64,000 bases of DNA from Parasegetibacter sp. NRK P23. Lineage in GTDB: Bacteria; Bacteroidota; Bacteroidia; Chitinophagales; Chitinophagaceae. The stretch is from NCBI RefSeq assembly GCF_023721715.1, contig NZ_JAMDLG010000001.1:1367889-1431888 (forward strand), read 5' to 3'. Below the pieces are notes generated by a model. The model had not been told where the DNA came from and did not search any database. It saw only the letters and a list, made by a program, of their open reading frames with translations. A program made the translations under genes and the position numbers. Positions 36,184 through 44,230 of this stretch are shown piece by piece. How positions within the stretch are numbered: the stretch's first letter is position 1; each line of letters starts with the position of its first letter.

Positions 36184-38937
36184 TTAAAGTTTGATGGTAA
36201 GGCCCGCGTTGAACGTTTTCATAATGGGATATGCGCCCGCAAGCCCTTCGGGGTCTATGTTCCATTTGTTGAGGGAAGAGAACGTAACGGGATTGGTGGC
36301 GTTTACGAATACACGTACCAGTTGTAACCGGGCCTTTCCGGCCATCGCTGATGGCAGCGTATAACCCAGTTCCACACTGCGTATCCGGGCATAATCTCCT
36401 TTATGTAGCCAATAGGAAGACGTGAGCTGGTTGTTTATATTGTTGCCCAGCCAAAGGCGCGGGTAAGCGGCATCCGTTGTATTTTGCGGTGTCCACCGGT
36501 TGGTCTGGTATTCATATACCTGGGCCCGTCCATTGTTTTGGAACGCCATAAAACCACCAAGTTGCTTATTGATATTGGCCGCGCCCTGGAAAAGCACATG
36601 AAGGTCGAAGCCCTTTACTTCTACACCGGTGTTCAGTCCATAATAGATTTGCGGTGCGGTATTGCCGATCACCTGCCGGTCGGCGGCATCTATCAAACCA
36701 TCTTCATTCAGGTCACGGTAACGGATATCGCCGGGCAAAATGCCTGCGCCCTGGAAGGCATGCGCGTCAATTTCAGCCTGGGAAGCGAACAGTCCATCGG
36801 CCACATAACCATAGGCCGCGCCAACAGGTTTGCCTGTTTGCAGCATGTAGGCATACATCCGGTTGGGTTCAGCCAGCTTCAAAACTTCCGTTTGCAGGAG
36901 GGTAAGGTTTGGGGCGATGAAATAACTGAAAGCGCCTTTCTTTTCCTGCCAGCCCGCTGTTACTTCAAGTCCGGAATACCGGTTGGAACCGAAGTTCTCC
37001 CGTACATATTCTGTTCCCAGCATATCCGAACCATTCTGGCGAGATTGTACGAGGTCGAAGTATTTATCGCGGAAATAATCCACGGTGATGTTCAACTTGT
37101 TTTTCAGCAAAACCGCATCCACACCCACATTCAGCTTATCCGCTTTTTCAAAACTGATGAAAGGGTTGGCGAGTGTGCCCTGTTGCAAGGTAGTGGTGGA
37201 GGAAGGAACCGTGTTGCCGAATCCGTATCCGGAGCCAGTAGTGTAGTACTGGTAATAATCATAGTAACCCACATTGGCATTGCCTGTTCTGCCGAAAGAT
37301 GCACGGAGTTTCAGGTCGTTGAGCCAGCCAGCCTTGTTTTGAAGAAAATTTTCTTTGGTGAGGTTCCAGCCCAGGCCGATGGCGGGAAAGAAACCATACC
37401 TGTTTTCTTTGGGCAGTCGCTCCGTTCCGTTGTAGCTCATGGCCAGGTCAATGAAGTATTTATCGTTCCTGTCGTAAGAGATTTTAGCGGCGGCGCCTGA
37501 ATAGTTGAAAGGCAGTTCGGAGTTCACCATCCTGTTGTCGTTGTTGTACAGGGCGATGATGTCCAGGTTATCATTGGAAGAAAGTTGTTTGGAGTAACCG
37601 AGCGAGAGTTCGGTGTAAAATAACCTGTTCTGACTGTTCACGGCAATGGAGTTAGACTGATCCGTTGTAACACCGTACACATCGTAGGATTTCCCGCCGC
37701 CCGCGTCGGTATTTTCACGGAACACCGCGAAGTTTTTACTCCGGTTGATGGTTTCCCGCTGGTAGCCGTTGATGGCGGCGAGCCCTTTCACCCACAATCC
37801 TTTGACGATCACGTCCAGTTTTCCTTTCAGGCTCACATCGGCTTTAAAGTCGCGCTCATATACAGGGCGGTATCCTGAGAGCACCGTTTGCCCGTACAGG
37901 TTCTGGCGGTAATCCAGGTTGCCGCCCAGGGAGCTGTCGGAGTTTCGAAGGGGATACGCGTTGTTCGGCGTGTTGGCGATATTGTCGAAGATGGTGCCGG
38001 TGGTGGCCCCTGGCTGGTTGGAGTTTTGTATCCTGCCTATGAGGTTAACCGAAGTGGTCACCGAGTTACTGAGGTCTATCTCGATATTGGAGCGGATGAT
38101 ATACCTTTTGTAATCTGAATTGGTATTGTAAGTATTGAAGTCTTCTGTTTTCAGGAGTCCTGCCTGGTGGAGGTAATCCAGGTTCACGAAATACCTTGTG
38201 GTCTTGTTTCCACCGGAAACGGAGAGATCGTAGCGGCTGAGCGGGGCCTGATTTTCGAGTATTTCACGTTGCCAATCCACATTTGGGCGGGCGATGGGAT
38301 CGGTTCCGTCCCTGTAAGCGGCGATCGCTTCGGCGGAGTAGACGGGCGCCTGCCCTTCATTCGCGAGCGCCTCGTTGTATAAAGTGGCATAAGTGGCGGC
38401 ATCCACGAACTTCGGAAGTTGTGTGGGCCGTTGCACCCCGTGCCTTGCGGTAAACTCAATATGCTGACCAGGAACACTGGAGCCTTTTTTAGTGGTGATC
38501 AGGATAGCGCCGTTAGAACCCCTCAATCCCAGCATGGCGGTGGCCACGGCATCTTTAAGTAGTGTGATGGATTCGATCTGTTCCGGGTTCAGGGAAGGAA
38601 AGCTCTGCGGTGTTCCGTCAATCAACACCAGCGGCTGCTGACCGCGGAGAAAGACATTCACATCATCAAAGCCGGGTTCGCCGATGGTTTGGGTGGTGAA
38701 CAATCCCGCCATTCTTCCGGTGAGCCATCCCCCGAAAGTGGTGGAGACCGTTTTGCGGAGTTCCTGCCCGTAGATTTCCGAAACGGCGGCGGTGGTTTTC
38801 TTCTTTGGCACGGCCTGGTAGAGTAGTTGAACGGTGCCGGGCGGGTTCTCCAGGGTGGAGGTATCCACCGGTGACTGAGCCATGGAGAGGCCTGAAACCA
38901 ACAATAATCCCAGGCTGCTTTGCAATCGTTTTATCAT
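36184..38937 (-). CDS. SusC-like TonB-dependent transporter lacking the CarboxypepD_reg domain (PUL pair 2)
   Basis: The ATG at 38937 gives 917 residues, about 100 fewer than its neighbour. After the signal peptide (LGLLLVSGLSMAQ) only a short linker precedes the plug (GGWLTGRMAGLFTTQTIGEPGF, VNVFLRGQQPLVLIDGTPQSFP, GSNGAILITTKKG). The usual CarboxypepD_reg-like sandwich and the VVVGYG motif are absent. The barrel appears complete and ends AGLTIKL. It is the first gene of the PUL operon and is likely driven from the 237-bp region 38938-39174. That region is AT-rich and holds no other gene. Confidence 0.9.
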   Translation of the reverse strand: MIKRLQSSLGLLLVSGLSMAQSPVDTSTLENPPGTVQLLYQAVPKKKTTAAVSEIYGQELRKTVSTTFGGWLTGRMAGLFTTQTIGEPGFDDVNVFLRGQQPLVLIDGTPQSFPSLNPEQIESITLLKDAVATAMLGLRGSNGAILITTKKGSSVPGQHIEFTARHGVQRPTQLPKFVDAATYATLYNEALANEGQAPVYSAEAIAAYRDGTDPIARPNVDWQREILENQAPLSRYDLSVSGGNKTTRYFVNLDYLHQAGLLKTEDFNTYNTNSDYKRYIIRSNIEIDLSNSVTTSVNLIGRIQNSNQPGATTGTIFDNIANTPNNAYPLRNSDSSLGGNLDYRQNLYGQTVLSGYRPVYERDFKADVSLKGKLDVIVKGLWVKGLAAINGYQRETINRSKNFAVFRENTDAGGGKSYDVYGVTTDQSNSIAVNSQNRLFYTELSLGYSKQLSSNDNLDIIALYNNDNRMVNSELPFNYSGAAAKISYDRNDKYFIDLAMSYNGTERLPKENRYGFFPAIGLGWNLTKENFLQNKAGWLNDLKLRASFGRTGNANVGYYDYYQYYTTGSGYGFGNTVPSSTTTLQQGTLANPFISFEKADKLNVGVDAVLLKNKLNITVDYFRDKYFDLVQSRQNGSDMLGTEYVRENFGSNRYSGLEVTAGWQEKKGAFSYFIAPNLTLLQTEVLKLAEPNRMYAYMLQTGKPVGAAYGYVADGLFASQAEIDAHAFQGAGILPGDIRYRDLNEDGLIDAADRQVIGNTAPQIYYGLNTGVEVKGFDLHVLFQGAANINKQLGGFMAFQNNGRAQVYEYQTNRWTPQNTTDAAYPRLWLGNNINNQLTSSYWLHKGDYARIRSVELGYTLPSAMAGKARLQLVRVFVNATNPVTFSSLNKWNIDPEGLAGAYPIMKTFNAGLTIKL

Positions 38938-39174
38938 TATAGCAGCATTTTGGTGATGGAACAAAGTTGCATTCGGATGCCGCTAAAACCAAATATTCCA
39001 CTACGTCAAAACCTCTACATGATTTATATTTTTAATTGAAAATCAAATACTTATTGTTACTTCAAAAGAAATTGAGGTACTCATGCATGTATGAAATGAG
39101 TTGTTTCCCACCCTATGGTTGTTGCCCCGGAATGCTTACGCGGCGCAATCATTATTTTATATTCCACCACAGCA

Positions 39175-42102
39175 TTATTGTCCAGAATGCTCGTTCGGTT
39201 TGGTGATATTGATGAGAAAGTCAAACAAGCTGGTATCGTTCGTGGTGAGGTTGAGCTTTTTCCGGAGGCGGTAACGGCTGGTTTCCACGCCGCGGATGGA
39301 GATGTTCATGAGTTGGGCGATCTCTTTGGTAGAAAGATTAAGGCGTAAATAAGCGGCGAGTTTCAGTTCGGAAGAGGTGAGGTCGGGGCAATACTCCTTC
39401 AGGCGACCCAGGTAGTTGGTATGCACGCTGTCGAAATGGCGGGCGAACTGCTCCCATTCCTGGTCGTGGTCCAGTTCGTTTTCGATCATTTTCACGATTT
39501 TCTGGAATTCTTTACCAGCCTTCTGAGGATCGGCATTGCTCCTGTAATCAGAAAGATCGGTCTTCACTTTAGTGAGGAACTCCTTTTTCCGCACGAGGTT
39601 CATCGCGGACGAGGCCAGTTCCGCGTTTTTGTGTTCCAGTTCAGCCTGAAGCTTTTCATTTTTCAGTTCAATGATCTGTTTTTCGCTTTTCCCGATTTCC
39701 AGTTCGTGGAGGATGCGCAGTTGTTGCTGTTCTTCTGCGTAGCGCCGTTGTTGCTCTTCCAGTTTTTTTCTTTCCCGGCGCTTGTATTTTTCCTGCTGGC
39801 GTTTATAGAAAATGTACAGCACTCCGAAGAAGGCCGCACTGTAAAGCAGCCATGCCCACCAGGTCTGGTACCAGGGTGGCAAAATCGTGAACTGGTAGGA
39901 AGCGATCGGCGACTCGTTGTCGAAATTGTTCCTGCTTTTCACTTTGAACGTGTAGTATCCTGCGGGAAGGTTGGTGTATTCTTTTTCCGTTCTTTTGGTC
40001 CATTCCCCCCAGTTCCGGTCGAAGCCCTCCAGGAAATAGCTGTATTCTGTGTTGTGTTTCTGGCCATACAGAATGGAGGTGCACTCGAAGCGAATGGAAT
40101 TATTGTCATACTTCACAGCGGGTGCATCCGCTCCGGCTTCAGGCTGGTATCCGCCAAAAATCACGGTGTCGGCATTGCCGCCCGCGCTTACTTTCCGGAT
40201 CAGTGTTTTCAACGGGTACTTACTCTTTTTATACCGGGCATAGTTGAGGTGAAAGAACCCTTTTTCCGCCGCGATAAACACGTTGTTGCTGTCCACGACA
40301 TTGATGTGTTCAAACCCGTTCGCCAAAATCTTATCATCCATTTCCGGGATATACATCAGCGAAGGTTTTCCCGCAGAGCGGTCCACCACACCCAGTTTCC
40401 GGTTGGCACAAAACCAGATATTGCCATAGCGGTCCTCCTTCAGGTAATCGACCACTGTATTGCCGAACAGGCTCCTGAACCGGGCAGATGCTACAAAATC
40501 ACCTTCTCTATCATCGTATTCAAAAATGCCGTTATCGCTGGTAAGGATCAACTTGCCACCTATACTATAGATATGGTTGTGGTTTTCCGAAAGCAGTTTC
40601 TTCCTGTTTACATAATCGGTTACGGAAGCGGCGCCATCTTTCCCGATAGTGATTTTGTACAAGCCTTTGTAGGGGTGGATGGCCCATACATGATCCCCGT
40701 GTTTTTCGATAAGGCGTGCCGATTCGAAATGCACGCTTTTCCCGGGGTTTGAAAATTGGCCGTTCCGGTAGTCGTAAAAGCTGATCCCATTATACGATCC
40801 CGCCATGATCAGGGCAGAGGGGACGCTGTCGTAAACGGGTTTGAACAACCAGAAACCGCTTTTGCTGTCAATTACGGAAGCGGTATTGTTGAGGATATGA
40901 AAAGCCCCTTTGTTGTGCCCCATCAAAAGTTGCCCATTCACTTCGGAAAGATTCCACACCTGGCCCTTTGTTTTATCCACCAGTGAAAAAGCCCCCTTCG
41001 TGTAACTGAGGTCCTCGCCCTGGTTGGAGAGGGGAACGGAAAAAAGTCCCGAGGCCAGACCCAGGTAGAGGTACCCGTTATGTATATACGAAGTATAGCC
41101 TGAATTCCGGTCGTCGGTTTCTGGGAAGATGTTTTTGATGGAGTTGCTGTAGGTCAGGAGATCAATGCCGTTGTCAAGCCCCAGCCATAGGTTTTCGTCC
41201 TTGTCGAGGAAAATACTGAGCACATTGTTGTTCTGTATCCCTTCTTTTTTGGTGAACCGCTGGATAAAATTGCCGGACTTGGTGATCACCACGCAGCCGC
41301 CGAGATTGGTGGGCAGCGCGAGTTTATCGGGAGAGAGCCATACCGCGCCGAATATGTTCATGGCCGCTATTGTTTTGATATCGGGCGTTTCGTAGCGGTG
41401 GAGGGAATCGTTGTGGATGATGAAAAGCCCGTGGGAGATGGAAGTAACCAGTGTACTGTCCTTTCCGAAGTCGATGGCATTTTTGAATTGAATGCCTGCG
41501 GGAAGAGCGCCGGTACTGATCTTTCCCGTCCATTTACCATTTATGTAAGAAAGCAATCCTTGCTCATTGTCGTATGCGAGGAGGTGCCTGGTGCTATTGC
41601 CCATGAAGTTAAAATTCACCCCGTTCCAGGTAGTGAGTTTGTCCTTCGCGAAGCGAATGATTTTCCTGTTGGCGCGGAAAAAGACTTCTTTATTGAAAAG
41701 GCATACGTTCCATACATCCGCGAAATCAAATTCCGCGGGCGGCAACATTTTTTTGAGGGAAGTATATTCGAGTTCCCCGTTTTTTCCCGGGAAGAAATAA
41801 CCGAATTCACCCTGTCCGCCCACATAAATTCTTTCATCCGCGTCAATGGCTATTGAGCGCACTATGGTGGCGTTGGGCAGGGGATAAGTTCTCCAGAAAG
41901 CCCCGTCGAAAGAGAGCAGGCCATTGTTGTTGCCGAAATACATGATGCCGTGTTTGTCCTGTGCGATGGCCCAGTTCTGCCTGCCGGCATTGTAATCCTG
42001 TTTCAGGTAGTTGGTGATATTGGGAATACCGATGGTATTCTGCGCACCGGCACGGAGTGTAAAGAAGAAGAGCGCCGTCAGCAAAAAAGCAGTAGTTCTC
42101 AT
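39175..42102 (-). CDS. Membrane-spanning propeller/Y_Y_Y regulator with LuxR-type HTH
   Basis: The ATG at 42102 gives 975 residues. A signal peptide precedes two-component-regulator-type propeller repeats (GIMYFGNNNGLLSFDG, IYVGGQGEFGYFF, NLWLGLDNGIDLL; about 30-640). A Y_Y_Y domain follows (about 675-735, EYSYFLEGFDRNWGEWT), then one transmembrane helix (745-767), a long coiled coil (768-840) and a C-terminal LuxR-type helix-turn-helix (907-966, LTSSELKLAAYLRLNLSTKEIAQLMNIS). Hybrid two-component PUL regulators have kinase and receiver domains here; this one has neither, so it would pass a periplasmic glycan signal directly to DNA-binding. It lies just upstream of the PUL on the same strand and probably controls it. 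Confidence 0.88.
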   Translation of the reverse strand: MRTTAFLLTALFFFTLRAGAQNTIGIPNITNYLKQDYNAGRQNWAIAQDKHGIMYFGNNNGLLSFDGAFWRTYPLPNATIVRSIAIDADERIYVGGQGEFGYFFPGKNGELEYTSLKKMLPPAEFDFADVWNVCLFNKEVFFRANRKIIRFAKDKLTTWNGVNFNFMGNSTRHLLAYDNEQGLLSYINGKWTGKISTGALPAGIQFKNAIDFGKDSTLVTSISHGLFIIHNDSLHRYETPDIKTIAAMNIFGAVWLSPDKLALPTNLGGCVVITKSGNFIQRFTKKEGIQNNNVLSIFLDKDENLWLGLDNGIDLLTYSNSIKNIFPETDDRNSGYTSYIHNGYLYLGLASGLFSVPLSNQGEDLSYTKGAFSLVDKTKGQVWNLSEVNGQLLMGHNKGAFHILNNTASVIDSKSGFWLFKPVYDSVPSALIMAGSYNGISFYDYRNGQFSNPGKSVHFESARLIEKHGDHVWAIHPYKGLYKITIGKDGAASVTDYVNRKKLLSENHNHIYSIGGKLILTSDNGIFEYDDREGDFVASARFRSLFGNTVVDYLKEDRYGNIWFCANRKLGVVDRSAGKPSLMYIPEMDDKILANGFEHINVVDSNNVFIAAEKGFFHLNYARYKKSKYPLKTLIRKVSAGGNADTVIFGGYQPEAGADAPAVKYDNNSIRFECTSILYGQKHNTEYSYFLEGFDRNWGEWTKRTEKEYTNLPAGYYTFKVKSRNNFDNESPIASYQFTILPPWYQTWWAWLLYSAAFFGVLYIFYKRQQEKYKRRERKKLEEQQRRYAEEQQQLRILHELEIGKSEKQIIELKNEKLQAELEHKNAELASSAMNLVRKKEFLTKVKTDLSDYRSNADPQKAGKEFQKIVKMIENELDHDQEWEQFARHFDSVHTNYLGRLKEYCPDLTSSELKLAAYLRLNLSTKEIAQLMNISIRGVETSRYRLRKKLNLTTNDTSLFDFLINITKPNEHSGQ

Positions 42103-42187
42103 GCGCAAGTGAATCGTTTGGAACAAAAATAGGCGATTCGCGCATAGCAGGAAATCGGAAGAGGATTCTAACGATTGAAGAGAATGG

Positions 42188-42284
42188 GTGACTTCACGAA
42201 AAGTGTATGGAAGACTTCACTAAGGAGTAGGAGGCTTTACGAAGGTATGGGCTACTTCACAAAGGTATAGGTGACTTCCCTAAA
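42188..42284. repeat. Degenerate tandem array with 20-bp period upstream of the PUL regulator
   Basis: The heptamer ACTTCAC or a one-to-two-base variant starts at 42191, 42214, 42234, 42254 and 42274, each followed by a purine-rich AAGGTAT-like tail. The spacing is 23, 20, 20 and 20 bp, about two helical turns. It lies about 85-180 bp before the regulator start, in a 378-bp gene-free region (42103-42480). Possible operator array. Confidence 0.6.
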
Positions 42285-42288
42285 AGGT

Positions 42289-42389
42289 TACGGTGAAAAA
42301 AGCCGGAGATGAGCGTTTTTAAACGGGGTGTGCCGGTTTTTCGGTAGAAGTTCGCGTTCGGTGAAAATACGGGTTACCCGGTGCCACCG
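42289..42389. repeat. Dispersed 101-nt repeat, copy A
   Basis: This stretch begins TACGGTGAAAAAA, contains ACGGGGTGTGCC and ends GGTTACCCGGTGCCACCG. It aligns over its full length with 50950-51050; the last third differs at about one base in 34. It lies upstream of the propeller regulator gene, in the same orientation relative to it as copy B is to the ECF sigma gene. The final CGGTGCCACCG is a near-palindrome that continues as a 22-nt identity with 60195-60216 on the other strand. Confidence 0.8.
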
Positions 42390-42424
42390 ACGTTGTTTTC
42401 TGCCGATGCACCTGTTGAAATGGA

Positions 42425-42461
42425 CGTGTCCGCATCGGTGTTTTACACCGATGCGGACACG
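42425..42461. terminator. Perfect 17-bp hairpin downstream of the di-haem peroxidase gene
   Basis: CGTGTCCGCATCGGTGT at 42425-42441 and ACACCGATGCGGACACG at 42445-42461 are exact complements around a three-base loop. It lies 19 bp after the stop codon of the minus-strand gene at 42481, so it probably ends that operon. There is no long T-run. It could also belong to the neighbouring repeat. Confidence 0.65.
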
Positions 42462-42480
42462 TATTAAAACTTTAACGGTT

Positions 42481-43626
42481 CTACTTAGGAAAATCTGTTA
42501 TAGGCTTCAGCCGCTGTGGCGTGGTGGTGATGGAATGCAGGAATGCGATCAGGGCGTCGATTTCCCGGTCGTTGAGCGAGAGTTTCTTCAGGATGGGTGA
42601 AGTTTTCGGGAGCAGCGAATCGCGGTCGCCTTTGTATACACGCTGGATAGGAGACGGATTGCCGAGGTTATAAAAGAAAACGACATCTTTTAGCGTCGGG
42701 AAGTTGCCATGGTGGAACCAGGGGCCGGTGTTAGCGGTTTCACGCAAGGACGGTGTCCTGAACTTACCCACATCGCTTCTGTTTTTGGTAACATTATACA
42801 GTCCGAGGTCTTCGCTGGCGCTGGCGAAAAGCGTTTGTCCGTCGTTGTGGAACTGATCGTCGCTGAATACGCCGCTGTTGTGGCAGTTCACGCAACCAGC
42901 TTTGGTTCGGAAGAGGTGAAGGCCCAGTACTTCTTCATCTTTCAGCGCCTGGCTCCGTCCTTTGATGAACAGATCGAACCTGCTTTCGGGACTCACGATG
43001 GTTCTTTCAAAACAGGCGATCGCTTTGAAGATTTTGTCCATACTGATGCTATCGCTGCCGAAGGCTGCTTTGAACATGGGTTTGTAGCCGCTGAAAGTTT
43101 TTACTTTCTTTTCCATATCGTTCACGTTCATGTTCATTTCCACATGATCGGCGATGGGGAATCGGGCCTGGTCCTCCAAACTGTTTGCCCGGCCGTCCCA
43201 GAAAAGTTTTTCGAAGTAGGCGGTATTGAACAGGGACATGGCATTTCGTTTCCCGAGTTGCCTGTCGTGGCCGAAGGATACTCTTTTTCCATCACCCCAA
43301 CCGAGTTGGGGATCGTGGCAGGAGGCGCAGGCGATCTGTCCTGAAACGGAAAGCCGGGGGTCAAAGAAAAGTGTTTTGCCCAATTCCTTTTTAGCCGCAT
43401 TAAACGGGTTGTCTTTCGGATGCACTACTTCGGGTAAAGCGCCGATGTCTTTAAAGTTTTTCACATTGGGGTCCACGATGGCCTTCGGCCATTGAGCAGG
43501 ATCGCCGCTGCTGTACAGTTTCCGGAGCAGGGCGATATCGGGATCTTCATGCACACCTTTAAAGGAAAGACAAACCGCGGCCCCGGACGTTACCGCCAGT
43601 AACAATGCTATATGTATTTTCTTCAT
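42481..43626 (-). CDS. Di-haem cytochrome c peroxidase (MauG/CcpA family)
   Basis: The 381-residue exported protein has two haem c sites, CASCH at 100-104 and CVNCH at 245-249, with the family motifs LGKTLFFDPRLSVSGQIAC, GKRNAMSLFNTAYFEKLFWDGRA, GKFRTPSLRETANTGPWFHHG and LSLNDREIDALIAFLHSI. It reduces peroxide in the periplasm or, in MauG-like members, oxidises a protein or small substrate. It is the last gene of a unit with ECF sigma, FecR, SusC, SusD and an unknown lipoprotein, 5 bp after the lipoprotein gene. The pairing with a Sus-like transporter is unusual for a housekeeping peroxidase. Confidence 0.9.
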   Translation of the reverse strand: MKKIHIALLLAVTSGAAVCLSFKGVHEDPDIALLRKLYSSGDPAQWPKAIVDPNVKNFKDIGALPEVVHPKDNPFNAAKKELGKTLFFDPRLSVSGQIACASCHDPQLGWGDGKRVSFGHDRQLGKRNAMSLFNTAYFEKLFWDGRANSLEDQARFPIADHVEMNMNVNDMEKKVKTFSGYKPMFKAAFGSDSISMDKIFKAIACFERTIVSPESRFDLFIKGRSQALKDEEVLGLHLFRTKAGCVNCHNSGVFSDDQFHNDGQTLFASASEDLGLYNVTKNRSDVGKFRTPSLRETANTGPWFHHGNFPTLKDVVFFYNLGNPSPIQRVYKGDRDSLLPKTSPILKKLSLNDREIDALIAFLHSITTTPQRLKPITDFPK

Positions 43627-43631
43627 GGAAT

Positions 43632-44219
43632 TTAATTTGCGTTGAACCTGTATCTTCTTTTTATTTCCGAAGGACCTCCGATTTCGGTATCATCGAATTT
43701 CACTTCAATTTCAAATACACCGGAACGGGTATCGTAAGTGCCGGGCTGGTCTGAAGGACCAACGCCAATGTGAAGCTTCTCCTTCGCTTTCGTATAGATG
43801 GTAATTTTCTGCGGCAGCACAATCACTGTTCCCGTTTCAATGGAATCAGGACTTTTTGGGATGAACTGGAATAATTTAATGGCAGTGAAATTGTAGTAGC
43901 CGGAATCACCTGTATAGCCAGGATTAGTTCCATAAAGGTTATTCATGTATAATACATTCGTTCCTTTTCCCGGAACATAAGGGTTCGCAAAACCGAGTTT
44001 ATCGGGCTCTCCTTCCGTAGTTACAGAGAAACTCGAAAAATTCCTCCATGTCCCCGTCGCCTCCTGGTATATCTGGGGGCCTGGAGAATAGTACTGTTCC
44101 GGCTTTGCCCAGGTGGCGGCCAATGCGGGTTTCGCGTAAGTGGGTTGTGCGTCGTATTCTCGCTTACAGCCGGCAGACAGGAGAACGATGAGTGCGGTGG
44201 TTAATATCTGAAGTTTCAT
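43632..44219 (-). CDS. Unknown lipoprotein of a SusCD operon
   Basis: The 195-residue protein has a lipoprotein leader (TALIVLLSAGC, Cys18) and a beta-rich body: GTWRNFSSFSVTTEGEPDKLGFANPYVPGKG, GYYNFTAIKLFQFI, GVFEIEVKFDDTEIGG. No known family was recognised. It is placed between SusD (11 bp upstream) and the di-haem peroxidase (5 bp downstream), where surface glycan-binding proteins or accessory lipoproteins are normally found. A surface-exposed binding role is inferred only from this position. Confidence 0.65.
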   Translation of the reverse strand: MKLQILTTALIVLLSAGCKREYDAQPTYAKPALAATWAKPEQYYSPGPQIYQEATGTWRNFSSFSVTTEGEPDKLGFANPYVPGKGTNVLYMNNLYGTNPGYTGDSGYYNFTAIKLFQFIPKSPDSIETGTVIVLPQKITIYTKAKEKLHIGVGPSDQPGTYDTRSGVFEIEVKFDDTEIGGPSEIKRRYRFNAN

Positions 44220-44230
44220 TGTTTGCAGTT

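Noticed and set aside
29640-38937. Recent duplication of the SusC/SusD pairs
   Set aside because: Shared segments are only family-level motifs and one SusC lacks an N-terminal domain.
42188-42284. CRISPR array
   Set aside because: The units are short, degenerate and have no unique spacers of constant length; no cas genes are present.
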